Assembly (NCBI GenBank): GCA_016841045.1
Contig: JAENZX010000002.1
Coordinates: 50,375-114,374 of the forward strand
Direction: 5' to 3'
DNA from: Thermincola carboxydiphila
GTDB taxonomy: Bacteria > Bacillota > Thermincolia > Thermincolales > UBA2595
Length of the DNA: 64,000 bases
Shown: one piece after another, positions 34,536 to 42,442 of the stretch
Layout: every line of letters starts with the position of its first letter
Numbering within the stretch: position 1 is the stretch's first letter
Notes under the pieces: model-generated
Told to the model about the DNA's origin: nothing
The model's input: the letters and a program-made list of their open reading frames with translations, nothing else
Databases searched by the model: none
Program-made: the position numbers and the translations under genes

Positions 34536-34832
34536 AATTGTGCGGAGTGGAGCCAGAGGAGTGAAGAATCGGGAGAGAAGCTGAGGAGCGGATCAGCGGA
34601 GAGTAGAGAGTGAAGTAAATAAGTGGTATTATAAAATTGGAGGGTTTGCGCAGGCAAACCTTCCTTTAGTTGTATAACGAAAACCACCTGCTATGTGTGA
34701 AGCTGGTGGTCATGATTTTTTTAATTACTAAGCACTGTAGGAAAAAAAGGAATGGTAAAGATTGTGTCGAATAAAGCCATAGAAAAAATTTAAACTACAG
34801 ATGAATTATTAGTTAACTATAGGTGATAAATA
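34536..34832. repeat. Intergenic repeat with two hairpins
   Basis: A purine-rich stretch (34540-34616) with GAGGAGTGAAGA leads into a hairpin GGAGGGTTTGC (34639-34649)/GCAAACCTTCC (34654-34664) and CTTTAG. The reverse strand of 41165-41238 has the same arrangement, so this is a copy of a dispersed element. A second hairpin, ACCACC/GGTGGT (34683-34710), followed by seven Ts (34716-34722), is a probable terminator for the HAD gene. Confidence 0.65.
34683..34722 (+). terminator. Probable terminator after the HAD phosphatase gene
   Basis: ACCACC (34683-34688) pairs with GGTGGT (34705-34710) around a 16-base loop, and a run of seven Ts follows within six bases. Confidence 0.6.
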
Positions 34833-36164
34833 ATGGCATTTAAATTAATGGAAGAAATCAAGAATAACCTAGTCTCTGTTATGTCGCACCCCATCAATGC
34901 AGTGTTAGTTATTTTTCTGGTTGTCTTAGTATCCCACTTTTCAACTGATCTTTACACTTCTGGTGATTCAATGTGGTCTGTCCCTACAGCCATGAGTATC
35001 ATTAAAGAAGGAAATGTTGATATAAATGAATATGAAGGAATTGCAAAAGACTATTCTTCCTATGGGATAACGGTTGTTGACGGTTATTTGTATAATGACT
35101 TTCCCATTGGTGTTTCCTTAATGGCTCTTCCCTTCGTTTTTGCAGTAGAGACATTTTCAACTGTTTTTTCATATCCTTTAAGTCTAGAAATATTAAATGA
35201 TTTATTTTCAGCAGTCAGAGATGTTGAAATTTTTATAGCGAGTTTTGTTATTGCCGCTACAGCAGTAATAATATATTTTATTGCCCGAAAATTTTTAGGT
35301 ATTTTTTTGTCATTATCAGTAGTTTTTATTTTTGCCTTTTGTACTTCCGCCTGGTCAACGGCTAGTCGTGCTTTATGGCAACACGGTCCATCAATGTTGA
35401 TGTTAAGTATAACGCTGCTTCTAATACTTAACGCCCGAAGCAAGCCTCACCTTGTACAGTTTGCGAGTTTGCCGCTGGCTTTCTCATATGTAGTAAGGCC
35501 AACTAATGGTATATCAATTGCCTTATTAACACTTTTTGTTTTTATTAAGTACAGAAATTATTTTTTTCGCTTTTGTTTATGGTCATTAGCGGTTGCAATT
35601 CCATTTATATTATTTAACTATAGTATTTATAATTCAATTTTATCACCTTACTATATGCCGCAAAGAATCGGTGCAAGCCCGCACTTTTTTGAAGCCTTGG
35701 CAGGTAATTTAATTAGTCCCGGTCGGGGGATATTTATTTTTACACCTATTTTCTTAGTTTCCCTTGCTGGTATTTATATTAAGATTAAAAACAGGCAATT
35801 CGAACAACTGGATGGATTTTTAATTACTATTATTTTATTTCATTGGCTGGCTATTTCATCTTTCCCCTTCTGGTATGGAGGATGGACAATAGGGCCTAGG
35901 CTGTTTTCGGATATGGTGCCATATTTCATATATTTATTGATACCTTTTATAGCTGAAATTCCCAAGATAAAAGGTGCATTTAAAAGTATGTCTATAATTA
36001 TTTTGCTAATTCTTGTTTTAACTAGTTTTTTCATACATTACGAATCAACCAGTAGTAGTGCGTGGCATTGGAATGAAAGACCATCAAATATTAACGACCA
36101 CCCCGAAAGGATATGGGATTGGGATGATATTCAGTTTCTGCGGGCTTTAAAATATAGAGTATGA
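34833..36164 (+). CDS. Multi-pass membrane protein, GT-C glycosyltransferase-like
   Basis: A 443-residue protein with about ten membrane helices. The first external loop after helix 1 contains TSGDSMWSVPTAMSII, with an acidic residue in the place where GT-C-fold glycosyltransferases (PMT/ArnT type) have their catalytic Asp. Later segments RALWQHGPS, RPTNGIS and SPGRGIF resemble polyprenyl-phosphate-linked sugar transferases. It would act on lipid-linked sugars at the membrane; donor and acceptor unknown. The DNA is more AT-rich than its neighbours, hinting at transfer. AGGTGATAAAT precedes the ATG. Confidence 0.65.
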   Translation: MAFKLMEEIKNNLVSVMSHPINAVLVIFLVVLVSHFSTDLYTSGDSMWSVPTAMSIIKEGNVDINEYEGIAKDYSSYGITVVDGYLYNDFPIGVSLMALPFVFAVETFSTVFSYPLSLEILNDLFSAVRDVEIFIASFVIAATAVIIYFIARKFLGIFLSLSVVFIFAFCTSAWSTASRALWQHGPSMLMLSITLLLILNARSKPHLVQFASLPLAFSYVVRPTNGISIALLTLFVFIKYRNYFFRFCLWSLAVAIPFILFNYSIYNSILSPYYMPQRIGASPHFFEALAGNLISPGRGIFIFTPIFLVSLAGIYIKIKNRQFEQLDGFLITIILFHWLAISSFPFWYGGWTIGPRLFSDMVPYFIYLLIPFIAEIPKIKGAFKSMSIIILLILVLTSFFIHYESTSSSAWHWNERPSNINDHPERIWDWDDIQFLRALKYRV

Positions 36165-36171
36165 TTTTATT

Positions 36172-36198
36172 CGCACCTGCTTAGGTGCGTTTTTTTTT
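36172..36198 (+). terminator. Rho-independent terminator after the GT-C-like gene
   Basis: CGCACCT (36172-36178) and AGGTGCG (36183-36189) form a 7-bp stem with a four-base loop, followed by nine Ts. Confidence 0.92.
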
Positions 36199-36346
36199 GT
36201 ATAAACTGCACAGCTTTAAATCAAGGTTAAATTATATATGAAAAAGTTGGAATTTATCGGAATATAAAGGATATAATCTTAAAATTTTATCGTATTGTCG
36301 ACACTGTTTTAATAAATAAAATTAGCGAATTTGATATTATATCTGT

Positions 36347-37030
36347 ATGCGTATAATGACTTACAATGTCCACTCATGTATAGATACGAGGAGGAAAAAT
36401 AGCCTTGGTCGGGTGGAGCAGTTAATAAAACAGGAAAAAATTACTATCGCCGGTCTCAATGAAATAGAGGCCTTCAGCCCAAGAACGTGGTTTATCAATC
36501 AACCCAAAAGGCTGGCCCAAGCTCGTGAGATGGTCTACTGCTTTGGGCCAACTATCAGACTCGGCCCTGTGGGTTTTTTTGGAAATGCTATAATATCACG
36601 GTTTCCAATTATCGACCATCAGAATATAAAGCTGCCCGGGTCAGTCGGTAAGGAGGTAAGGTACTGTCTTAAGGCAATTGTTCGTATACCGGGAGGAATT
36701 TTAAACGTATTTTCAACCCATCTTGGTTTAGATGCTGTAGACAGAAAGCCCCAGGTAGAAGTTCTTGCCAAGCTGGTTAAAACAGAAAAGGACCCCGTAA
36801 TATTAATGGGTGATTTTAATTGCGGTAGTGGTGAGCTGCAGCCACTCTATGATGTTATGGTCGACGTAGGTGAAAAATTCCGTTTTAAGGACACTTACCC
36901 TTGTGATAATCCCACTTATAGAATTGACTATATTTTTATTTCCCCAGAGACAATATGCACAAACCTGTATGTGCCTGACTGTGATGCATCCGATCACCTT
37001 CCGGTCATTGCCGATCTCCAACTGCCTTAA
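36347..37030 (+). CDS. Endonuclease/exonuclease/phosphatase family protein
   Basis: A 227-residue DNase I-like fold protein. Family residues are visible: TYNVHSC (Asn), GLNEIE (catalytic Glu), STHLGLDA (His), MGDFNCG (Asp/Asn), RIDYIF and SDHLPV (catalytic Asp-His). It cleaves phosphodiesters in nucleic acids, lipids or nucleotides; substrate unknown, and it has no signal peptide. Unusually no ribosome site precedes ATG 36347, so translation may be leaderless or start elsewhere (ATG 36356 is the next). Confidence 0.88.
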   Translation: MRIMTYNVHSCIDTRRKNSLGRVEQLIKQEKITIAGLNEIEAFSPRTWFINQPKRLAQAREMVYCFGPTIRLGPVGFFGNAIISRFPIIDHQNIKLPGSVGKEVRYCLKAIVRIPGGILNVFSTHLGLDAVDRKPQVEVLAKLVKTEKDPVILMGDFNCGSGELQPLYDVMVDVGEKFRFKDTYPCDNPTYRIDYIFISPETICTNLYVPDCDASDHLPVIADLQLP

Positions 37031-37119
37031 AAAGGGAAAGTTTCCATTTTAAGCAGTTTAAAAAAAATCTGTATGGTTCATAATAAAGCTGGGTATAATC
37101 CGGGAGGGAGGTTGAAATA

Positions 37120-37911
37120 TTGAAGAAATATGCTTTAACATGCGTAATAATGGCTGCCATGCTTTTTGTCATTTGCCTTCCGGTTTCGGCTGACGGAGAA
37201 ATATACTATTCAGTAAAGCCCGGTGATACCCTTTACGGAATAGGGAAAAAATTTGGTACAGGTTACCGGACAATAATGATTGCCAATAATCTTGAGTCAC
37301 ACACAATAATACCCGGAAAAGCCCTAAGTATACCAACCGATAAATTTGATGTTCATACGGTAGCAGAAGCTGAAACTCTTTTTGGTATAGCGCGGAAGTA
37401 TGGGGCAGAAGTAGAAATTATACAGTCAGCCAACAATCTGACTTCTGAGTTAATTCAACCTGGAATGAAGCTAATAATTCCCAGAGAAGGATATCAGCAG
37501 AAGAAGGATGAAGTGAAACCTGTATTCGGCAGGAACTATGCCTTTACAAGAGAGGACATATATCTGTTGGCAAAACTAATCTACGCCGAGGCCAGAGGTG
37601 AATCTCCGCTCGGGCAGGTTGCGGTTGGTGCAGTAATTATGAACAGGCTTTTAAGCGGTCAATTCCCTTCGTCAGTGCGGGAAATCATTTTCCAGAAAAC
37701 CAAAGGGGTATACCAGTTTACTCCTGTTCAGGATGGGCAGATTAACCTGGAACCAGATGGGAAGGCATTTGATGCTGCAGAAAGAGCAGTTAAAGGGGAA
37801 GATCCCACCGGAGGGGCACTCTTTTTCTACAATCCGGAAATAAGTTCTGATCAGTGGATCAGAACATTGGCAGTGAAAAAAGTAATAGGCAACCATGTAT
37901 TCGCAAAGTAA
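37120..37911 (+). CDS. LysM-containing SleB-like cell wall hydrolase
   Basis: A 263-residue secreted enzyme: signal peptide (1-24), two LysM domains (about 28-71 YYSVKPGDTLYGIGKKFG, and 75-118), a linker, and a Hydrolase_2/SleB catalytic domain (about 145-262). The catalytic domain has LIYAEARGESPLGQVAVGAV, with the active-site Glu, and GALFFYNP. SleB-type enzymes are lytic transglycosylases that degrade spore cortex during germination. TTG 37120 follows GGGAGGGAGG. A long palindrome begins four bases after the stop. Confidence 0.92.
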   Translation: MKKYALTCVIMAAMLFVICLPVSADGEIYYSVKPGDTLYGIGKKFGTGYRTIMIANNLESHTIIPGKALSIPTDKFDVHTVAEAETLFGIARKYGAEVEIIQSANNLTSELIQPGMKLIIPREGYQQKKDEVKPVFGRNYAFTREDIYLLAKLIYAEARGESPLGQVAVGAVIMNRLLSGQFPSSVREIIFQKTKGVYQFTPVQDGQINLEPDGKAFDAAERAVKGEDPTGGALFFYNPEISSDQWIRTLAVKKVIGNHVFAK

Positions 37912-37915
37912 GTTG

Positions 37916-38174
37916 AAAACACTAAGGCTGCTCCTTGATTGGGGTGGCCTCAGTGTCTTTCTGGGGAGAAAACCCTTACTGGGGCAGGAGTGGATGGGAT
38001 GTTTTCCACGCGGCGGCAACACCTCAGCTCGTTACCGGATCGCTTGCGCTCTCCGACGAGCGGATGGCAGACTCGCCGCTTAGGAAAAATCCCAGCCACT
38101 CCTTTCAGATTAGCAGGGTTTTTCACTTGGGTGAAACACTGAGGCTTTCCCTGGGGGAGCAGCCTAAGTGTTTT
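37916..38174. repeat. Foldback element, about 260 bp, long imperfect palindrome
   Basis: The two ends are inverted repeats: AAAACACTAAGGCTGCTCC (37916-37934) matches the complement of 38156-38174 at 18 of 19 positions. Nested pairs continue inward: GCCTCAGTGT (37947-37956) with ACACTGAGGC (38136-38145), GGAGTGG (37987-37993) with CCACTCC (38096-38102), GCGGCG (38010-38015) with CGCCGC (38074-38079), and GCTCGT (38027-38032) with ACGAGC (38056-38061). It has no credible gene. It could be a non-autonomous mobile element (MITE) or a giant hairpin in the sleB-like transcript. Confidence 0.85.
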
Positions 38175-38607
38175 TTGGGCGAGGAAAAAGATAAGAAGTG
38201 AGTTTTGAAGGGGGCACGTCTCTAGGTGAGTTATCCATTATAAAGATTTGCAGGAAAAGATAACCACTGTAGAGAAAAACTAAAAATGTAGCTTGTAAAT
38301 GCGATGTTTCAGTTTATATTTCACATATAGAAGTGTTGAACCAAATTTTTGTGGCGTGATTTAATGAACTTGAAAACTGATGGGAAGACTGTCGTTTTTT
38401 AGATAAACTTAAAATTTTTTTCCGCAAGGAACCAGCCTGTAAATTAATTTGCTAACAAGTTTGCTTAAAAAGGTAATTGCAGCAAGAAAAAGTGAGGAGC
38501 CCACTCGTGGCTCCTCGTTTTTGAATCCGTATGTAATTTGCCCACTCGTGACAAATCCTTTTGTACTCAAAATATACCATAAAAATATCTTAATGTCAAA
38601 TTTTTAC
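38175..38607. other. Gene-free, AT-rich spacer
   Basis: About 430 bp without a convincing reading frame on either strand. The only clear structure is the hairpin at 38494-38523, which terminates the minus-strand toxin pseudogene. Confidence 0.6.
38494..38523. terminator. Bidirectional terminator next to the toxin pseudogene
   Basis: GAGGAGCC (38494-38501) and GGCTCCTC (38509-38516) form an 8-bp stem. On the plus strand GTTTTT follows; on the minus strand CACTTTTTC follows, about 110 bases after the MazF-like stop. Confidence 0.75.
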
Positions 38608-39164
38608 TTAGCCGTCTAGTTTTGCTCTTAATTCTATAATTTCATTTTGCAAAAGCTCTCTTTGCTTAAGCAGTTTTTCTATATAAACATCTTTGTCTTT
38701 TATTATATTCTCCAACTTCTGAAATCTCCACCAAATATCCAAAGATTTTGCTATGGCCTCATCAACCAATTTCATCTCGTGTTTTGGTAACCTTGTAATA
38801 TAGTCTCCAAGTCTAGCTTTACTAACGGTAACAATATTACCTAATAAACATGTCCGTCTAATAAAATACTACCGTCATCTTTGTACTGAGTAGCGATTGG
38901 AACTACTATATCAAGAGTAGATTCAGTATGAGTTATCGGTGCCACTATAGTATTAGGCGAATTCCTATTTCCATCGAAGCATTGTAGTATTACACATTGC
39001 CTTTCTTTTTCTTGTTCACTACCAACACCCCTGCCCAGATTGCACTGATAGACATAGCCTCGTGTCACTATTCTCCTGCTGGCTCCTGAGGCAGTAAGGT
39101 CAAGGAATAATTTTGTTTTTAACCAATCCAGATACAATTGTACTCTATCTAACCCGATATCCAT
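38608..39164 (-). pseudogene. MazF/PemK-like toxin gene with a frameshift
   Basis: The 5' frame (to 38841) encodes 107 residues with MazF-type features: RGYVYQCNLGRGVGSEQ, RQCVILQCFDGN and SPNTIVAPIT. It stops at GHVY. A one-base shift at about 38844-38847 opens the rest: LGNIVTVSKARLGDYITRL, where MazF proteins have their last conserved strand and helix, then a 40-residue coiled-coil-like tail, stop at 38608-38610. So the gene has lost one base, or uses a frameshift. MazF toxins cut mRNA; no MazE-type antitoxin gene is visible upstream. GGAGGTTAAAT precedes ATG 39164. Confidence 0.82.
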
Positions 39165-39307
39165 TATTTAACCTCCATTCTGTCTATGCACATTTTCAAC
39201 AGAAATGAGGAAAATCCTTCCAATTTATCGAAAAGATACCAAAAAAGGTGTTCTAGACTCAAAACACATACGAACAACGCTGGAAACGGCTTCACTACGT
39301 TCCGCCC

Positions 39308-39408
39308 AACTTTGCTCATTGTGCCCTGCTGTCACGGTTTTTGCGGTGCTCGGGCGAGCAGGGGAGTGCAAAAACCGCGCCAACCGGAGAGTGGGAATGC
39401 GCAAAGTT
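39308..39408. repeat. Foldback element, about 100 bp, upstream of the DUF429-like gene
   Basis: Outer arms AACTTTGC (39308-39315)/GCAAAGTT (39401-39408), middle arms CGGTTTTTGC (39335-39344)/GCAAAAACCG (39368-39377), inner arms GCTCG (39348-39352)/CGAGC (39355-39359). It is GC-rich compared with its surroundings and ends 26 bp before the likely start of the next gene, so it may separate that gene from its promoter. Its sequence differs from the larger foldback at 37916-38174. Confidence 0.8.
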
Positions 39409-39434
39409 TGTTTCCAGCAGATGCGTTAAGTGAA

Positions 39435-40204
39435 ATGTTTCTAGGTTGGGAATCAGGAAAAATAAATCCTTCAGGTGTTGCATTAATAAAATGTGATAAT
39501 AATGGCAGACCCAAACTCATTAGGGCAGGCCGTTCTTATGATGAATTTCTCAGGGGAAATATAAATTGGCAGGAGAAGGTGAGTGGAAGTTTGCCTAACT
39601 TGGAGGATATTTTTAGCTGCTGTCCGTCAGTAGACATCGCTGCACTTGACCTCCCTTTAGCCCCTCTTGAGATTGTTGGGCGAAGGGAAGTAGACCAGGC
39701 TTTGTCAAAAGCCTACGCTAAGTTCAAAGCGGCTACTCACAGTCCTGTTCCAGGAAGGCCAGGAAAGTTAAGTAAACGTGTATTTAACCAACTGAGTGAT
39801 TAGGATTAAAATGGGCTATTGACTATATAGCTCCACCTGCATTTTTTGAAGTTTACCCCCATGCATCAATAATAGAACTTTTTAATCTAAATGAATGTCT
39901 AAAGTATAAGGTTTCAAAGAAATCCAAATATTGGCCAGGGCTTACTGCAGATGAGAAGTCCCAAAGACTCATAGAAAACCTGAACTTTTTAAAGGAAGGG
40001 CTCAGGCGGTTAATTGATGGTGTTGATGAATATTTACCCAAATTGGAACCAGGTCCAAAAGTTTCGATGTCTTTTTTGAAAGGCTATGAAGACTTGCTTG
40101 ATGCTTTGGTTTGCTGCTGCACTGGATATTGCTATTTGCGCGGTTGGGTGAAACCCCATGGAGATAAACAAGGAGTGGCGTGGGTGCCAACTAAGGGTAT
40201 TAAC
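39435..40204 (+). pseudogene. DUF429-like (RNase H-fold) gene with a frameshift
   Basis: From ATG 39435 the frame reads MFLGWESGKINPSGVALI and DIAALDLPLAPLE, resembling DUF429 proteins, predicted RNase H-like nucleases. It stops after NQLSD. Shifting frame at about 39799-39800 continues LGLKWAIDYIAPPAFFEVYP and HASIIELF, the expected DUF429 segment, on to GYEDLLDALVCCCTGY and a stop at 40202-40204. A single missing base therefore splits the gene. No good ribosome site precedes the start. Family call is by eye. Confidence 0.75.
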
Positions 40205-40218
40205 TAAGAGATGCGTTA

Positions 40219-40469
40219 TGAAGAAGAATAATCACCGGGATAAGCAAAGTAGAAATCTTCAGACATACATAGATCAGTTGTCGGATGACAGTAAGCCCAT
40301 CTTAACTTACGTTGACATAGATGAAAAAATGAAATCAGGCGCTTTTCAACGTACATTTTTAGAACCGCTTCCTAAATGGCTTAAAATAATTCTCACTGTT
40401 GTGGTAACAGGTTCAATAGTTTATGGGTTGATCGAAAATCTTGTTGTGTCTTTCCAGGCTGCTCAATAA
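40219..40469 (+). CDS. Small single-helix membrane protein, unknown function
   Basis: From ATG 40219 this is 83 residues: a charged N-terminal half and one membrane helix (about residues 53-76, LKIILTVVVTGSIVYGLI). I do not recognise it. The ribosome site is weak (AAGAG), and it lies 14 bp after the DUF429-like pseudogene, so it could be coupled to it or not be translated. Confidence 0.45.
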
Positions 40470-40477
40470 GGAGAAAT

Positions 40478-40505
40478 AAGCCGAGGACTAAAACTCTCTC
40501 GGCTT
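40478..40505. terminator. Hairpin between convergent genes
   Basis: AAGCCGAG (40478-40485) and CTCGGCTT (40498-40505) form an 8-bp stem between converging genes, reaching into the last codons of the minus-strand gene. No clear T-run follows on either strand, so termination efficiency is uncertain. Confidence 0.45.
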
Positions 40506-41033
40506 ACAAATAATCTCCTTTATCTTCGTGTCGAAGAAATTATTCGAATGGGCAGGTACCACAACAATGGCAGAATCGGCACCATATCCGCTGCCAGCTA
40601 CGGTTATTACTTCTTTTCCGTAGGGAATCAGCCCGGCATCTAATGCCATTCCTGCAATTTCAATACAGACTTTTACGCCCTGGCCAAACATGCGCAGGGT
40701 TTGAGCCATTATTTCGGCGGGATACACTCCCCCGAATTTGTTTCGCACAGCCCTGTCCAGACCTGCCATAAGGTGGGTGGTGGTAAGTACTTTTACTCCC
40801 AGAGAGGCAAGTTTTTCACGCATTTCCGGAGGCATTTCGTCAATCCCCGGCCCTGCAAAGCCGAAATGATGTGTAACACATACCACATTAAGGCCTTGAC
40901 CTGTAAAACGCATCACAGTATCTCCGGCACTGGAAGCGACTACCACATGGTCAATATTAAGTTCCTTTGCCTTTTTAACTGCCAGTTCAACAGTACGGGC
41001 AGTATTTTCTTTCCCTTTTTGTTGCCAGTACAT
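40488..41033 (-). CDS. Pyruvate kinase alpha/beta (C-terminal) domain-like protein
   Basis: A 181-residue stand-alone protein resembling the C-terminal regulatory domain of pyruvate kinase: ENTARTVELAVKKAKEL, HVVVASSAGDTVMRF, and GGVYPAEIMAQTLRMFGQGVK. The catalytic barrel is absent. Such orphan domains are common in clostridia and archaea, but their role is unknown; binding of a phosphosugar or nucleotide is possible. CAGGAG precedes ATG 41033. The longer frame to 41207 would extend into a dispersed repeat and is rejected. Confidence 0.8.
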   Translation of the reverse strand: MYWQQKGKENTARTVELAVKKAKELNIDHVVVASSAGDTVMRFTGQGLNVVCVTHHFGFAGPGIDEMPPEMREKLASLGVKVLTTTHLMAGLDRAVRNKFGGVYPAEIMAQTLRMFGQGVKVCIEIAGMALDAGLIPYGKEVITVAGSGYGADSAIVVVPAHSNNFFDTKIKEIICKPREF

Positions 41034-41078
41034 AATAATCACACTCCTGTTTTGGTGTATTAACAATATTATAGCATA

Positions 41079-41238
41079 AAGTGGGTAGTGAGTAGTGGGT
41101 AGTGGGTAGTGAAAAACCTTCCTCGGGCAGAGAATATAGCAGTACCCCACTCGCTCCGCTCGGGGGTCTAAAGGTTGGTTTGCGTTCGCAAACCTCAATT
41201 TTAACACTACTCACTACCCACTCTTCACTCCTCACTAA
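41079..41238. repeat. Dispersed repeat with short tandem units
   Basis: AGTGGGTAGTGAG-type tandem units (41079-41110) face their inverted partners at 41203-41238. Inside are a GGTTTGCG-ttc-GCAAACC hairpin (41175-41193) and a GAGCGGAGCGAG hairpin (41152-41164). Read on the minus strand the right half matches the element at 34550-34668 (AAAATTG, GGTTTGCG, GCAAACC, CCTTTAG in order). Confidence 0.7.
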
Positions 41239-41302
41239 TTAGGTACATCATTCCCCCTATTCCCGGTGATAATAAAAAAAATTACTAAAACGGGGTGAAA
41301 AT

Positions 41303-42145
41303 ATGAGAAACCTTTGGAAGGGCGCCATCAGTTTTGGGCTGGTGCATGTCCCGGTAAAGCTTTATTCTGCCACGGAGCGAAAAGATATAAAATTCAATTA
41401 CCTGCATGAGGAGTGTAAAACACCGGTACGGTATGAGAAGGTATGTCCAACCTGCGACAGGGAAATTTCCGTTGATGAAATAGTTAAGGGCTACGAGTAT
41501 GAAAAAGGTAAATACGTTATTCTAAAAGACGAAGATTTTGAGAATATCCCCCTTGAGACAACAAAATCCGTTGAAATTATCAATTTCGTTGATTTAAAGG
41601 AAATTGATCCCGTTTATTTTGACAAGTCATATTACCTGGCCCCGGGGGATGGTGGTCAAAAGGCTTATGAATTACTCAAAAAAGCTATGGAGGATTCCAA
41701 AAAGGTTGCTCTGGCCAAAGTCGTGATTAGGTCGAAAGAATCACTGGCCGCCCTGAGAGTCCATCAGAATGTTATTGTCATGGAAACTATGTTTTATCCT
41801 GATGAGATAAGGGGTACACAGCTTATGCCGGAAATAAATTATAAGGTCCAGATAAATGAAAACGAAATTAAGATGGCCACAAGCTTAATTGAAAGCCTCA
41901 CTGAGCCCTTTAACCCGGAAAGATACCACAATGAATATAGGCAAGCCCTGACTGACCTTATTGAGGCAAAGATAACAGGTGAGGAGATAGAAGTAGCGCC
42001 AAGGGTTGAACCGGGCAAAGTGGTTGATTTAATGGATGCATTAAAAGCAAGTATAGAACTGGCCAAAAAAGAGAAGGACAAAGCCAAGGAAAAGCCAAAA
42101 AAGAAAGCAGCCAAAACCGCTAAAAAAGCAAAGATGACGTCTTAA
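41303..42145 (+). CDS. ku: Ku family DNA end-binding protein
   Basis: A 280-residue bacterial Ku, which encircles broken DNA ends and recruits LigD for non-homologous end joining. The start WKGAISFGLVHVPVKLY is diagnostic, followed by KYVILKDEDFENIPLETTKSV, shown here in part, and YYLAPGDGGQKAYELL. The C-terminus is a lysine-rich tail, as in other bacterial Ku. ATG 41303 follows CGGGGTGA. The ligase and polymerase genes lie downstream after a 300-bp repeat region. Confidence 0.95.
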   Translation: MRNLWKGAISFGLVHVPVKLYSATERKDIKFNYLHEECKTPVRYEKVCPTCDREISVDEIVKGYEYEKGKYVILKDEDFENIPLETTKSVEIINFVDLKEIDPVYFDKSYYLAPGDGGQKAYELLKKAMEDSKKVALAKVVIRSKESLAALRVHQNVIVMETMFYPDEIRGTQLMPEINYKVQINENEIKMATSLIESLTEPFNPERYHNEYRQALTDLIEAKITGEEIEVAPRVEPGKVVDLMDALKASIELAKKEKDKAKEKPKKKAAKTAKKAKMTS

Positions 42146-42442
42146 TATTCCTCGACATAATAAAAAGATAAAAAAGACCGAACCACAGAGGACACGGAGG
42201 ACACAGAGAAAAGATAATATAAATAATGAATGGTATAAGTAAATTGACGTCTACTTGTTAATTGTTCGGAATAATTATAACTTTTACCTTGATAAGAAAA
42301 CCGTTAGTTGGGGAAAAATGTGACTCTCTGTGTACTCTGTGTCCTCTATTTTGGCCCCAAATGAATCAACTCGTCTCTGTGTTTGATATTTCAAATAAAA
42401 GTCCATAATTAAACATATCTAACGACGTTACTGGATAAGGGA
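42146..42442. repeat. Intergenic foldback repeat between ku and the ligase gene
   Basis: GAACCACAGAGGACACGGAG with GACACAGAGA (42174-42212) faces CTCTCTGTGTACTCTGTGTCC (42324-42344) in inverted orientation. It is the second clear copy of the cacagagg element at 33537-33694. The unit separates ku from the ligD-type genes. No reading frame of note. Confidence 0.7.

Noticed and set aside
34760-34775. TGTCGAA as a Spo0A box before the GT-C-like gene, and TGTCGAC at 19254 and 36296
   Set aside because: Seven-base matches are expected by chance in 64 kb and no cluster of boxes is present.
37895-38201. Three overlapping plus-strand frames after the sleB-like gene
   Set aside because: They translate the arms of the foldback element and share no protein-like features.
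39205-39429. 74-codon frame upstream of the DUF429-like gene
   Set aside because: It translates the 100-bp palindrome and its flank; no conserved residues.
41079-41114. Short tandem units as a CRISPR array
   Set aside because: Units are about 7-14 bp without spacers of constant length and no cas genes are present.
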